A stretch of 64,000 bases of DNA from Caulobacter rhizosphaerae (GCF_010977555.1 NZ_CP048815.1:496001-560000); one strand, 5' to 3'. Shown: positions 35,426-44,650, numbered from the stretch's first letter. Notes: generated by a model from the letters alone, not told the origin. Made by a program: numbers and translations.

Positions 35426-35952
35426 GCCAAGCGACCCCCGACCTCTCCCCGGCGCCGGCCAAGTCGTGCGGCGACTGCGGCATGTGTTGCAAGGTCCTGC
35501 ACATCGGCGAGCTGGCCAAGCCGGCCGGCCAATGGTGCGGGGTGTTCCGCAAGGGCTCGGGCTGCGGCGACTACGAGGCCCGCCCTCAGGCCTGCCGGGG
35601 CTTCCACTGCCTGTGGCTGACCTCCGAGAAGCTGGACGCCGCCTGGCGGCCCGACAAGGCCGGCTTCCTGATGTACCCTGACCGCGACGGCAAGCGGCTG
35701 AACGTCGTGGTCGATCCGGGCAAGCCGGCCGCCTGGCGGCGCGAGCCCTACTATTCACGGCTGAAGGCCATGTCGCAGCGGGCCCTCGACGGCTACGAGC
35801 TGCTGATCTGCATCGGCGACCGCCGGGTGGTGATGTTTCCCACCGAGGACGTCGACCTGGGCGTCCTGAACCCCGACCACAAGCTGGTCAGCGGCTATGT
35901 CGACAAGGATGGCGGCAAGGTCCCGTTCGCCATGGTGCTCAGCGACGCCTGA
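35422..35952 (+). CDS. YkgJ-type cysteine-cluster protein, second of a tandem pair
   Basis: A 176-residue paralogue of its upstream neighbour: CGDCGMCCKVLHIGELAKPAG, then WCGVFRKGSGCGDYEARPQACRGFHC. The start overlaps the previous stop (ATGA at 35422-35425). It has an extra C-terminal stretch of about 30 residues (NPDHKLVSGYVDKDGGKVPF). The two probably arose by tandem duplication and may be partners or dimerise. Function unknown. Confidence 0.83.
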   Translation: MSQATPDLSPAPAKSCGDCGMCCKVLHIGELAKPAGQWCGVFRKGSGCGDYEARPQACRGFHCLWLTSEKLDAAWRPDKAGFLMYPDRDGKRLNVVVDPGKPAAWRREPYYSRLKAMSQRALDGYELLICIGDRRVVMFPTEDVDLGVLNPDHKLVSGYVDKDGGKVPFAMVLSDA

Positions 35953-35958
35953 CGTGCT

Positions 35959-36648
35959 CTAGGCGGACAGCTCGTCGTCGAACGCCGCCTCGTCCAGCGC
36001 CAGCTCGCCCGCGCCCAATTCACCGGAAAGCGCCAGCTTGACCGGCGCCCAGCCCATCCGGTGGATCGGCGAAGGGCCCAGCCTGCGAAGACCGTCCACG
36101 TGGACGGCGGCGTGATAGCCCTTGTGACCGGCGAAACCGTAGCCCGGATAGACCGCGTCCATCTCGACCATGATCCGGTCGCGGGCCTCCTTGGCCAGGA
36201 TCGAGGCGGCGGCGATGGAGCATGACAGATTGTCGCCCTTGACCACGGTCTTGATTGGGCAAGGCAGCTTGAACGCGTAGTTGCCGTCGACCAGGGCCAT
36301 GGCCGGTCGGACGGAAAGGCCCTCGATCGCCCGGCGCATCGCCAGGCCGGCGGCGTGCAGGATGTTGAGTTGCTCGATCTCCTCGACGCTGGCCAGGCCC
36401 ACGCACCAGGCTACCGCGACCGACTTGATCTCGATCTCCAGCGCGGCGCGCGCCTTGGCGGTCAGCTTCTTGGAGTCATTGAGGCCCCGGGGGATACGGC
36501 TCGGGTCCAGGATCACCGCCGCGGCGCTGACCGGCCCTGCCCACGGCCCGCGTCCGGCTTCGTCCACGCCGCAGACGTGGCCGGGGCCGCAGGCGGCTTC
36601 CAGCATCATGTCGGGGCCCGTGCGGGCGAGGGCGGGAGACCTGGGCAC
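35959..36648 (-). CDS. rnhB: Ribonuclease HII
   Basis: A 229-residue RNase HII that removes ribonucleotides from DNA and RNA primers. Active-site blocks are [15 protein letters not shown] (D29, E30), [20 protein letters not shown] and [24 protein letters not shown] (shortened in reading), then [12 protein letters not shown]. The length is slightly longer than usual owing to an Asp/Glu-rich tail. The gene is convergent with the Cys-cluster pair with 6 bp between stops. Confidence 0.95.
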   Translation of the reverse strand: MPRSPALARTGPDMMLEAACGPGHVCGVDEAGRGPWAGPVSAAAVILDPSRIPRGLNDSKKLTAKARAALEIEIKSVAVAWCVGLASVEEIEQLNILHAAGLAMRRAIEGLSVRPAMALVDGNYAFKLPCPIKTVVKGDNLSCSIAAASILAKEARDRIMVEMDAVYPGYGFAGHKGYHAAVHVDGLRRLGPSPIHRMGWAPVKLALSGELGAGELALDEAAFDDELSA

Positions 36649-36732
36649 GACCCGCTCATAGTCCGTTTCGGGGCGCCGGGGAAAGACCGTGCGTGCGACC
36701 CGCCGTCTGGAAACTAGGTCTCGGCCGAAAGT

Positions 36733-36794
36733 TTACGCACGTAAGAAATTCCTTGACGGCCCCGTCTTGTCCACGCCAGCAATTACATATGTAA
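36733..36794. promoter_or_regulatory. Pair of TTAC-N4-GTAA palindromes upstream of the acyltransferase
   Basis: TTACGCACGTAA (36733-36744) and TTACATATGTAA (36783-36794) are two 12-bp elements with TTAC/GTAA arms, 50 bp apart centre to centre. The second is a perfect palindrome. They lie in the A/T-richer region directly before the acyltransferase start, where the DNA is otherwise very GC-rich. The binding protein is unknown. Confidence 0.6.
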
Positions 36795-36808
36795 AAATGG
36801 AGGGCGGC

Positions 36809-38851
36809 GTGCAACGGGATCAAGCTCAAGCCTATCGGCGCGACATCGACGGACTGCGCGCCCTGGCCGTGGCGGCCATCGTGGTCCACCACGCTTTCCC
36901 GGCCGTGCTGCCCGGCGGCTTCGTCGGGGTGGACGTGTTCTTCGTGATCTCTGGCTTTCTGATCACCCGGATCCTGGTCGAGGCGCGCGACGAGAAGCGG
37001 TTCTCGTGGGGCGGGTTCTATCTGCGCCGAGCGCGGCGGATCGTGCCGGCCTATGTCTTGGTGACACTGGTCACGATGGTCCTGGCGACCTGGATCGAGA
37101 TGCCGCGTCTGCTGACCCAGACCGGGGCGGCGGCCAGCGCCTCGGGCCTGTTCCTGGCCAATGTGCTGGCCGCCCAGAGCCCCGGCTATTTCGCGCCGTC
37201 GGTCCAGCAGAACCCGCTGCTCCACCTTTGGTCGCTGGGCGTGGAGGAGCAGTTCTACCTGGTCTGGCCGGCGCTGATCGGGCTGCTGTCGCTGGGCTGG
37301 CTGCGACCGGCGCGGACGGCGCTGGCTCTGGCCCTGTTGACGGCGTCGCTGGCCCTGGCCCAGGTCCTGGTGGCCGGAGGCGGCGGCGTCGCGGCCTTTT
37401 TCCATTTGCCGACCCGGGCCTGGGAGTTCCTGGCCGGTGGTGTGCTGGCCCTGGGCCTGGCGGCGCCGCCCGCCGATCGCCGCGTCGCCAACCTGGCGGC
37501 GCTCTGCGGCCTGCTGGCCATCGCCTGGAGCCTGGTCGCCCTGAGCGAAGCCAGCCCGTTCCCCGGCCTTTCCGCGGTTCCCGCCTGCCTGGGCGCGGCG
37601 CTGCTGGTGTGGAGCGGCCAGGGCGTGGCGCCCGGCGCGACGGCGATCCTGCGCGCCGCGCCGGTCGTGGCTCTCGGCCGGGTGTCGTACGCGCTCTATC
37701 TCTGGCATTGGCCGCTGCTGGTGCTGGCCGCCGATGTCGCCCAGCAGCCGCTGACGAGCGTCCAGCGCCTCGGCCTTGTCGCCCTGTCCCTCGGCCTGGC
37801 GGCCCTGACCTGGCGCTTCGTCGAGCAGCCGCTACGCCGAGGCCCGGCCGACCGCCCTTGGCGCCGCCTGGGTGGTGTCCTGCTCTTGCTGCTGGGACCC
37901 GTCGCGGCGGGCGCGGCGGTGTTCCTGGGCCAGGGCCTGCCTCAGCGCCTGTCGCCGGACGCCCGGGCCTTGGCCAGGCTGGAGGAAACCGACGTCAACC
38001 CGGCCCGGAAGGCTTGTTTCGAGCGGGCGGACGAGACCGCCCCAGAACAGTGCCGGTTCGGCGCGTCGCCCGGAAGCCGGGGTGACCAGGTCCTGGTCTG
38101 GGGCGACTCCCACGCCGACGCCCTCACCCCGGGCGTGGTCGCCTGGGCCCGGGCCAGGGATTGGAGCGTGGGCGAGGTCGCTCGGGGCGGCTGCCCGCCG
38201 CTGGCAGGCGTGCGGGTGCGGGTCTTCGGTCGCCTGGACCGAGGCTGCGAAGCCTGGGCCGCCAGGACCCTGGACCGGATCGCCGCCGACCGCCGGCTGA
38301 CCCTGGTGGTGCTGGCCGCCCGCTGGCCGCTCTATCGCGACGCCCCGCCGTTCTACGACGTCAATTCGCCGCGCGTGGCGGTCGACACCGTAGCCCGGCC
38401 AGGCGTCCGGCCGGCGCTGTCCGCCGCTCTGACGGCGACGCTGGACGCCATCGCTCGGCGCCGGCCCGACCTGCGGGTGGTAGTGATCGGTCCCGTGCCC
38501 GAGCTCACCCTGGCCCCGCCCGAGTGCCTGGCCCAGCAGCGCCAGCTGGGCGGCCCCGCCGCGGTGTGCGCCCGGGTCGAGGCCGGTCCGCCCCTGGCCC
38601 GCGCGACGCCCGCCGAGGCGGAGATCCGCGCGGCCGTCGAGGACCGGCCGGGAGTCGCCGCGGTCTTTCCCAGCGAGACGCTATGTCTGGACGGCGGCTG
38701 CGTGGGCGTGATCGGCGGCCGCCCGATCTATTTCGACGACGACCACCTCAGCGCCTCGGGCGCGCGACGCCTGGTCCCGCCCTGGGTGGATGACAGCTGG
38801 CGGCGGCTGGCCGCGCCGCTCGGCAAGCCGATGGCTACAGCGCCGCGTTGA
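36809..38851 (+). CDS. Acyltransferase-3 with C-terminal SGNH domain (OafA/YrhL type)
   Basis: About 680 residues. The N-terminal acyltransferase-3 domain opens YRRDIDGLRALAVAAIVVHH, then GFVGVDVFFVISGFLITRIL, SLGVEEQFYLVWP, and about ten helices up to residue 390. The C-terminal part is an SGNH hydrolase-like domain with LVWGDSHADAL and YFDDDHLSASGARRL. Such proteins O-acetylate surface polysaccharide, LPS or peptidoglycan in the periplasm. I prefer the GTG at 36809, which has GGAGG five bases upstream; ATG at 36797 has no ribosome-binding site. Its 3' end overlaps the convergent gene by 17 bp. Confidence 0.88.
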   Translation: MQRDQAQAYRRDIDGLRALAVAAIVVHHAFPAVLPGGFVGVDVFFVISGFLITRILVEARDEKRFSWGGFYLRRARRIVPAYVLVTLVTMVLATWIEMPRLLTQTGAAASASGLFLANVLAAQSPGYFAPSVQQNPLLHLWSLGVEEQFYLVWPALIGLLSLGWLRPARTALALALLTASLALAQVLVAGGGGVAAFFHLPTRAWEFLAGGVLALGLAAPPADRRVANLAALCGLLAIAWSLVALSEASPFPGLSAVPACLGAALLVWSGQGVAPGATAILRAAPVVALGRVSYALYLWHWPLLVLAADVAQQPLTSVQRLGLVALSLGLAALTWRFVEQPLRRGPADRPWRRLGGVLLLLLGPVAAGAAVFLGQGLPQRLSPDARALARLEETDVNPARKACFERADETAPEQCRFGASPGSRGDQVLVWGDSHADALTPGVVAWARARDWSVGEVARGGCPPLAGVRVRVFGRLDRGCEAWAARTLDRIAADRRLTLVVLAARWPLYRDAPPFYDVNSPRVAVDTVARPGVRPALSAALTATLDAIARRRPDLRVVVIGPVPELTLAPPECLAQQRQLGGPAAVCARVEAGPPLARATPAEAEIRAAVEDRPGVAAVFPSETLCLDGGCVGVIGGRPIYFDDDHLSASGARRLVPPWVDDSWRRLAAPLGKPMATAPR

Positions 38852-39839
38852 CCACGGGGGGCGCGCGGCCGCGCAGGGCGCGGGCGTCGAGATAATCGAG
38901 CAGGGCCGCCGGCCGGTTGGTCTGGATGACCGTGACGCCGTCGTCGATCAGTCGCGCCCAGGTGCGTCGCCCGTCGGCCGCCGCGCCGCCGGCCCAGGCC
39001 CGCGTCCAGACCCCCTTCACGCCCTTGGCGGCCAAGGCGTTGCTCCACAGCCGCACCCGCGCCAGCCGGGCGGCGGCCCGGACGGCCCTGAATTCCGAGC
39101 GTCGCAGGTCGCACAGTTCGATCGCCGGAATGCGGTTCTCGGCCAGCGCCTGGCGGGTGGTGATTCCCGCCGGGTCGCGCACCCCGCGGCCGTCGGCGGC
39201 GCCGACCATCGGCATGAAGGCCAGGCCGCTATAGGCGGGCAGGTCGGCCATCGGGGCGGCGTCCGCCTCGGCCCGAGCCTTGACCAGGACCTGGCCGGCG
39301 GCCCCGCTGGCCAGCACCACCTGCGCCACCTGTTCGGCGATCGGCTCCTTGACGTCCAGATTGACCAGGATGCGGCCCCGGGCCCGCGCCAGATATTCCT
39401 CCAGCGTCGGCGGGGCTTCGGCCAGGCCGCCATCCACGGCGCCGAGGCGCAGCATCTTGAACCGCCGCAGGCTCATCTGGGAAACCCGGCCGCGGCCGTT
39501 GGTGGTGCGGTCGACGGTGGCGTCGTGCATCACCACCAACGCGCCGTCGGCGGTGCGGCGAACGTCGATCTCGACCATGTCGACGCCCAGGGCCACGCAG
39601 CGATCCAGCGCCGCCAGCGAGTTCTCCGGCAGCGAGCCCGTCATCCCGCGCGAGGGCGCGGCCGCGTGACAAGCCCGATGCGCCACCACCAACACCCCGT
39701 CGGCCCAGTCATAGAGTCGGCCGCGCAGGTCCGTCCCCGGTCGATCGGCCGAGGGTTCGGCCAGGGCCGGTCCGGCGCAGGCGGCGAGCATGGCCGCGAA
39801 CGCGGCGAGGCGTCGAAAGGGGAAGCGAGCAGGGCGCAT
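38835..39839 (-). CDS. Secreted glycerophosphodiester phosphodiesterase (GDPD family)
   Basis: A 334-residue protein with a signal peptide (FRRLAAFAAMLAACAGPALA). The GDPD domain is visible: VVAHRACHAAAPSRGMTGSLPENSLAALDRCVALGVDMVEIDVRRTADGALVVMHDATVDRTTNGRG (abridged), with the HR and ENS motifs, VEIDV and MHDATVDRTTNG. It cleaves glycerophosphodiesters to glycerol-3-phosphate and an alcohol in the periplasm. The start ATG at 39839 places the hydrophobic leader correctly. Confidence 0.92.
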   Translation of the reverse strand: MRPARFPFRRLAAFAAMLAACAGPALAEPSADRPGTDLRGRLYDWADGVLVVAHRACHAAAPSRGMTGSLPENSLAALDRCVALGVDMVEIDVRRTADGALVVMHDATVDRTTNGRGRVSQMSLRRFKMLRLGAVDGGLAEAPPTLEEYLARARGRILVNLDVKEPIAEQVAQVVLASGAAGQVLVKARAEADAAPMADLPAYSGLAFMPMVGAADGRGVRDPAGITTRQALAENRIPAIELCDLRRSEFRAVRAAARLARVRLWSNALAAKGVKGVWTRAWAGGAAADGRRTWARLIDDGVTVIQTNRPAALLDYLDARALRGRAPPVVNAAL

Positions 39840-39995
39840 GGTCAAGCTCTCCACTGCGCCTGTTTGACAGAGTCTCGCAACAGTAGAACGTCAGAAGCTC
39901 GACAAGGCTGTGACGCGCGCGCCGGTCGACGCCTTGCTCTAGCCTTTTGTTTTCGCCGCGCTTTCGCGGAAACCCGACCTCAGCCGCGCCGTGCT

Positions 39996-40580
39996 CTATC
40001 GCGCGAGCTTGCGGCATTCCTCGTGGCGGAAGCAGGTCGTCAGATGGTCGTTGACCAGGCCCGTGGCCTGCATGAAGGCGTAGACGATCACCGGGCCGCA
40101 GTACTTGAAGCCCTTGGCCTTGAACATCTTGGCCATGTCGACGGCCAGAGGCGTCTGGGCCGGGACGTCGCCGCCGACCCAGCGGCTCTGGACCGGCTGG
40201 CCGCCGACCATGTCCCACAGCAGGGTGGAGAAGTCCTCGCCGCGCTCGCGCATGTCGCAGTAGATCCGCGCGCCGGAGATCGCCGCGTCGATCTTGCCGT
40301 TCGAGCGGATGATGCCGGCGTCGGCCATCAGCCGAGCCCGGTCCGCGTCGCCGAACCGGGCCACCTTGTCGGGATCGAAGCCCGCGAACGCGGCGCGGAA
40401 GGCCTCGCGCTTGCGCAGGATGGTGATCCACGACAACCCGGCCTGGAACCCGTCCAGCACCAGCTTTTCCCACAGGGCGCGGGAGTCGTACTCCGGCACG
40501 CCCCATTCGGTGTCGTGATAGGCCTCGTAGAACGGGTCGCCGTTCATGCCCCGCCAGGTGCAGCGTTGGATCTCGGTCAT
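39996..40580 (-). CDS. tag: DNA-3-methyladenine glycosylase I
   Basis: A 194-residue Tag glycosylase that excises 3-methyladenine. The zinc-binding elements are CTW near residue 7, the histidine in YEAYHDTEWG near 22, and HLTTCFRHEEC near the C-terminus. The substrate-pocket helices include LWEKLVLDGFQAGLSWITIL and ILRKREAFRAAFAGFDP, and GFKYCGPVIVYAFMQATGLVNDH is the typical late block. The start is ATG at 40580. It lies 156 bp from the divergent phosphodiesterase region. Confidence 0.95.
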   Translation of the reverse strand: MTEIQRCTWRGMNGDPFYEAYHDTEWGVPEYDSRALWEKLVLDGFQAGLSWITILRKREAFRAAFAGFDPDKVARFGDADRARLMADAGIIRSNGKIDAAISGARIYCDMRERGEDFSTLLWDMVGGQPVQSRWVGGDVPAQTPLAVDMAKMFKAKGFKYCGPVIVYAFMQATGLVNDHLTTCFRHEECRKLAR

Positions 40581-40668
40581 GGGCGGGAGCTTGGCTGAGG
40601 TTGCGGAGAAATTCCAGAACTTTTCAGGAACAAATGGCTTGCGAGCGCCGCGCCGCATCTGAATTCGT

Positions 40669-40697
40669 CTTCATCCCGAGCTTGTCGAAGGAGGGGG
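40669..40697. repeat. Half copy of the CCTCGTCCTTCGACA repeat
   Basis: CTTCATCCCGAGCTTGTCGAAGGA matches one arm of the three complete copies, with two differences. No partner arm was found within 200 bp, so this appears to be a decayed copy. Confidence 0.75.
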
Positions 40698-40732
40698 CCT
40701 CATGCTCGGATATGGCAGGGTTCAAGGCGCCC

Positions 40733-41254
40733 CTAGGATGCGCCCTGGACGACCTCGGGCAGGGACTTGCCGCTAACCCGGCCGCGTTGCGACGGATGAC
40801 AGGCGCGCGTGGCCACGGCCATGGAGATCGGCGTGATTCGCCGCTGGTTCTCCACGCGCACCCGGACAGGGACCCAGTCGCCGTCATAATCGCGCGACGA
40901 GACCACCACTTCGCCGGTCCGCGCGCAGTTGATCCTGGAGGTCACCTCCGCGTAACCCGACCTGTCGGACCACACGAAATACCGGATCTGGATCTCGTCG
41001 CCGACGCGATCGATGGAGTTGATGTCCAGGGCGACCTTGACCCGTCCGCCGCGCGCGACCCTGCTCGGAAGAGGCGGGGGACCGAGATCCCAGGGCATCT
41101 GGACCGTGAAGCCGCCTGATCGCATGGCGCCGTAGGAGGTGTCACCCAGCGTCGTCGGCGCGCTGAAGACGAGCCAGTCCTGCCGGGGCCATTCCTGGGC
41201 GAAGGCCGGATTGGCAAGCGAGAGCAGGGCCAGAGCCGCGAGCGACGCTTTCAT
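40733..41254 (-). CDS. Secreted hypothetical protein, 173 aa
   Basis: A signal peptide (MKASLAALALLSLANPAFA) directs export. The mature sequence reads QEWPRQDWLVFSAPTTLGDTSYGAM, GGRVKVALDINSIDRVGDEIQIRYFVWSDRSGYAEV, two cysteines (INCAR, RACHP) that could pair, and VVSSRDYDGDWVPVRVRVENQ (shortened). This has the look of an eight-stranded periplasmic domain. I do not recognise the family and the surrounding genes give no clue. Confidence 0.75.
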   Translation of the reverse strand: MKASLAALALLSLANPAFAQEWPRQDWLVFSAPTTLGDTSYGAMRSGGFTVQMPWDLGPPPLPSRVARGGRVKVALDINSIDRVGDEIQIRYFVWSDRSGYAEVTSRINCARTGEVVVSSRDYDGDWVPVRVRVENQRRITPISMAVATRACHPSQRGRVSGKSLPEVVQGAS

Positions 41255-41302
41255 CGGGTTGCATCCCTTACTTCTGGTTGTCGGGAGGACGCTAATCGAC
41301 GA

Positions 41303-42124
41303 TCACGAGGCCGGCAATGGCGTCGCCGCAAACCAGTCGGGCCAATCAACCGTCACTGCGCGGCCGTCCACCGTCAGCGCGGCGCCCGCGACGCGGTCCA
41401 GGCGGAGCAGGGCCATGGCCCTGCCGTCGCGGCCCGACAGCACCTCGCCGGCGCGCAGGTCGCCGGCCAGCACCTCAGCGCCGAAAGCGGGGGCAGGGCC
41501 GTCGAAGGCGATCGGCAGCATGCGGTTCTTGATCGTCCCGCGCCGCTTCATGCGGCTGGTGGTCTCCTGGCCGACGAAGCAGCCCTTCTTGAAGTCGATG
41601 CCGTTCAGCAGGTCGAAATCGGCCTCGATCGGATAGGTCCTGTCGGTCCCCCAGTCGGCCGGACCGGGGACGCCCAGCGTCAGGCGACGGGCGTCGTAGT
41701 CGTCCTCGGTGGCGGTGGCCGCGACGTCGAGGCCATAGGCCCGCGCGCCCAGCGCGGACAGGCGGGGATCGGCGAACCATCCCGCTTCCATCTCGTCGAC
41801 ATGGGCCGGGAAGTTCGCGAGGACGGCCGAGTCCGACGCCACCAGCTCCACCTTGGCCCGCAGCTTGTACATGGTCAGGCGCGCCAGGATGGCGTCGCGG
41901 TGCTCGGCCGCGACGTCCAGCAGCAGTCCCGCTTCAACCGCCGCCACGAACAGGTCGTACAGCAGCCGGCCTTGCGGGGTCAGCAGGCCGGAGAACCGCA
42001 GCTCGCCCGGCGCGAGGGTCTCGATCTCCTGGCTCAACAGACCGTTGAGGAACGTCTTGGCGTCGGGACCGGTGACGGCGATGACGGCGCGGCTGTCGAG
42101 GTGGGCGATGCGGGGCGTGCTCAT
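41303..42124 (-). CDS. ygfZ: YgfZ/GcvT-like folate-binding Fe-S cluster assembly protein
   Basis: A 273-residue YgfZ-family protein. The signature KGCFVGQETTSRMKRRG (about 192-208), with the conserved cysteine, identifies it; AVIAVTGPDAKTFLNGLLSQEIE and LTPQGRLLYDLFV form the GcvT-like fold. YgfZ/IBA57 proteins act with folate in repair or assembly of Fe-S clusters for MiaB-type and other enzymes. The start ATG at 42124 was preferred over 20 extra upstream codons. A Tes-like radical SAM enzyme with several Fe-S clusters is elsewhere in this window, but a link is only speculation. Confidence 0.92.
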   Translation of the reverse strand: MSTPRIAHLDSRAVIAVTGPDAKTFLNGLLSQEIETLAPGELRFSGLLTPQGRLLYDLFVAAVEAGLLLDVAAEHRDAILARLTMYKLRAKVELVASDSAVLANFPAHVDEMEAGWFADPRLSALGARAYGLDVAATATEDDYDARRLTLGVPGPADWGTDRTYPIEADFDLLNGIDFKKGCFVGQETTSRMKRRGTIKNRMLPIAFDGPAPAFGAEVLAGDLRAGEVLSGRDGRAMALLRLDRVAGAALTVDGRAVTVDWPDWFAATPLPAS

Positions 42125-42233
42125 GCCTGCACATGTGGCAAGGCGGACGCACCCGCGCCAGTCCTTAACGAAGAGAAAGCTCAACCGTTATCGAGGGATG
42201 CGCCGACTCGCCGGACGCCCTATACATGCTCCG

Positions 42234-43358
42234 ATGACACAGCGGGCCTTCCCGATTCTCTTCATCACCGCCACGCGGATCGGCGACGCCGTGCTGTCGT
42301 CCGGCCTGATCAAGTTCCTGGCCGACCAGATCCCCAACGCCCGCTTCACCATCGTCTCCGGACCCCTCGCCGCGCCGCTGTTCGCCCATGTGCCCGGGCT
42401 CGACCGGGTGATCGTCATGGAGAAGGGCAAGGGCAAGGGCCACTGGTTCAAGCTGTGGAACCAGGTGCGTCACAGGAAATGGGGCCTGGTCGTCGATTTG
42501 CGCGGCTCGGGCACGGCCTATTTCCTGCGCCGCGAGAAGCGCGCCGTGTGGAAGCGCAACACCGGCGAACCGATCCACAAGGTGGTCGAAGCCGCCAAGG
42601 TGCTGAAGCTGGAAGGCGACCCGCCGGCCCCGCACCTCTACATCACCCCCGACGTCCAGGCCCTGGCCGACCAGCTGCTGGCCCCGCGCCCGGGCGAGCC
42701 GGCGGGCCCGATCCTGGCCGTCGGCCCGGCGTCCAACTGGGTCGGCAAGATCTGGCCGATCGAGCGCTTCGCCCAGACCACCCAGCAGCTGCTGGGGCCC
42801 GGCGGCGCGCTGGCGGGCGGGCGCCTGCTGATCCTGGGCGGTCCCGGCGACGGGCGGATGGTCGAGGAACTGCGCATGGCCTCGGCCCGTGGCCGCTATG
42901 TCGACCTGACCGGCAAGGTCGACCTGCTGACCGCCTATGCGGCCCTCAAGCGCGCCGACCTGTTCATCGGCAACGACAGCGGGCTGATGCACATCGCCGC
43001 CGCGGCGGGCGTTCCGACCATCGGCCTGTTCGGCCCTTCGGACGAGCGCCGCTATGGTCCCTGGGGGTCGCTGACCAAGGCCGTGCGTGGTCCGCGCAGC
43101 TTCGAGCAGTTTCTGGCGGTCGATCCCGACCTGTCCCAGGCCATCCGGCACATGAGCGACCTGCCGGTGACGACGGTGGTCAAGGCGGCCAAGGCCCTGC
43201 TGGCCGAGGTCAAGGCCAAGGCGGTCGAGGAAGACGCGGCCGAGCCGACCGTCGAGGACGCAGCGGTGACGCCCGAGCTCCAGGCCGTGGTCCAGGACGC
43301 CGCGCCGACGGAAGAGGCCGCGACGCCCGAAGACGCCATCGACGCCGACCGCACCTAG
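42234..43358 (+). CDS. Glycosyltransferase family 9 (heptosyltransferase-like)
   Basis: A 374-residue GT9 protein: FITATRIGDAVLSSGLIKFLAD at the N-terminus, FTIVSGPLAAPLFAHVP, GLVVDLRGSG, AVGPASNWVGKIWPIERFAQ, and DLFIGNDSGLMHIAAAAGVPTIGLFGPSDERRYGPWG (abridged) with the donor-binding His/Asp. GT9 enzymes build LPS inner core or related glycans at the cytosolic membrane face. The C-terminal ~50 residues are acidic and Ala/Glu/Val-rich, a disordered tail uncommon in the family. The start at 42234 follows a divergent ygfZ. Confidence 0.9.
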   Translation: MTQRAFPILFITATRIGDAVLSSGLIKFLADQIPNARFTIVSGPLAAPLFAHVPGLDRVIVMEKGKGKGHWFKLWNQVRHRKWGLVVDLRGSGTAYFLRREKRAVWKRNTGEPIHKVVEAAKVLKLEGDPPAPHLYITPDVQALADQLLAPRPGEPAGPILAVGPASNWVGKIWPIERFAQTTQQLLGPGGALAGGRLLILGGPGDGRMVEELRMASARGRYVDLTGKVDLLTAYAALKRADLFIGNDSGLMHIAAAAGVPTIGLFGPSDERRYGPWGSLTKAVRGPRSFEQFLAVDPDLSQAIRHMSDLPVTTVVKAAKALLAEVKAKAVEEDAAEPTVEDAAVTPELQAVVQDAAPTEEAATPEDAIDADRT

Positions 43359-43376
43359 AATCCCATCACGGCTGGT

Positions 43377-43396
43377 GACAGGCCCATGCGCCTGTC
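43377..43396. terminator. GACAGGC hairpin between convergent genes
   Basis: Arms GACAGGC (43377-43383) and GCCTGTC (43390-43396) with a 6-nt loop lie between the stops of the glycosyltransferase and the iminopeptidase. The core matches the GGGGACA repeat family, and CCCCC follows. No T-run is present, so terminator activity is likely but weak on sequence grounds. Confidence 0.6.
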
Positions 43397-43419
43397 CCCC
43401 CGCCGTCACCCCATCCGAC

Positions 43420-44505
43420 TTACAGCCTCGGCAGCCCGTCCATGATCGCCGTCAGGGCCAGCACGGTCTGGGCCTCCATGGCGCTGTGGCCGGCGTTGGT
43501 GCGCACATAGGTGGCCGGGGCGGCGCCGACCGACTCCAGCGCAGCGACCAGCCGCGAGGCCTGGGTCAGGGGGCAGACCTGGTCGAAGCGGCCATGGACG
43601 ATGTGGATCGGCAGGTGAGCGATCCGCGCGACGTTGCGGGTGATGTAATCCGGCTCCAGGAACAGGTTGCGAGCGAAGAAGTGGGCCTCGATCTGGGCGA
43701 AGCAGAGGGCGAAGTCGGCCTCGCCGAACTTGCCTGGGTCGCCGGTCTCCGGGATCATGTTGGAGATCGCCCCCTCCCAGACCGACCAGGCCACGGCCGC
43801 GCGCAGTTGCGCCCGGCGGCCGACGTCGTCATCGGGCCTGGCGTCGAAGATCGCCTTGTAGGCGCCCATCATGTCGCCGCGCTGCTCGGGCGGTATGACC
43901 TCGACGAAGGCCTTCCACTCGTCGGGATAGGCGACATAGGCGCCCGGCTCACTGAGGGCGTAAGGCGTCCTGTCGAACACCGCCGCGTTGCCCTGGTACA
44001 TGTAGAGCAGGTCTTCGCGCGTCCCCAGGAAGATGCCGCGCAGGACCAGCGAAGCGACGTGCTCGGGGTGGCGAATGGCGTAGACCAGGGCCAGGGTGCT
44101 GCCCCAGCTGCCGCCGAACACGTGCATCGGACCCCGGATGCCGAGCGCGTCGCGCAGGCGGTTGATGTCGGCCACCAGGTGGTCGGTGTCGTTGCGGGCG
44201 AGGGCGACGGCGGGGCCGTGCGAGGCCACGGTCGGCGTGCTCTTGCCGCAGCCGCGCTGGTCGAACAGGATCACCCGATAGCGCCCGGGATCGAAGAACC
44301 GCGACATCACCGGCGCGCAGGCCCCGCCCGGCCCGCCATGCAGGAACATCACCGGCTCGCCGTCGGGATCGCCGTATTCCTCCCAGTAGAGCGTGTGGTC
44401 GGGCGCCTGGTCGACCGGCAGCATCCCGGTGCGGTTGGGCCGGCCTTGCGGATACTTCCACTCGTCCGTGACCTTGCTGGCGGCCTGGAGCCCGGAGAAG
44501 TCCAT
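43420..44505 (-). CDS. pip: Proline iminopeptidase
   Basis: A 361-residue alpha/beta hydrolase of the prolyl iminopeptidase group, removing N-terminal proline from peptides in the cytosol. The conserved blocks are MFLHGGPGGACAPVMSRFFD, VILFDQRGCGKSTP, the nucleophile in VFGGSWGSTLALVYA (near residue 142), HGRFDQVCPL and the catalytic His in NAGHSAME. It starts at ATG 44505 (MDFSGLQ). A family repeat (44651-44737) separates it from the divergent dihydroorotase. Confidence 0.93.
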   Translation of the reverse strand: MDFSGLQAASKVTDEWKYPQGRPNRTGMLPVDQAPDHTLYWEEYGDPDGEPVMFLHGGPGGACAPVMSRFFDPGRYRVILFDQRGCGKSTPTVASHGPAVALARNDTDHLVADINRLRDALGIRGPMHVFGGSWGSTLALVYAIRHPEHVASLVLRGIFLGTREDLLYMYQGNAAVFDRTPYALSEPGAYVAYPDEWKAFVEVIPPEQRGDMMGAYKAIFDARPDDDVGRRAQLRAAVAWSVWEGAISNMIPETGDPGKFGEADFALCFAQIEAHFFARNLFLEPDYITRNVARIAHLPIHIVHGRFDQVCPLTQASRLVAALESVGAAPATYVRTNAGHSAMEAQTVLALTAIMDGLPRL

Positions 44506-44650
44506 CGGAGCCTCGTTGCGTGTTTGAGGAAACGTCGGGGAGGTGCGCCCGTCGCGCGCGATGGTCAATGTCGGAACCGGGCGATATTTCGTCTTGCGGC
44601 GGCTAGGGTGGGCGCCTAGGACGGACCGACATTCGAACTCTGCGCGTGGC

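Noticed and set aside
36739..36800. Sigma-70 promoter TTGACG at 36753 before the acyltransferase
   Set aside because: No A+T-rich -10 element lies at the normal 16-18-base spacing; the nearest TACATA is 25 bases away and overlaps the palindrome.
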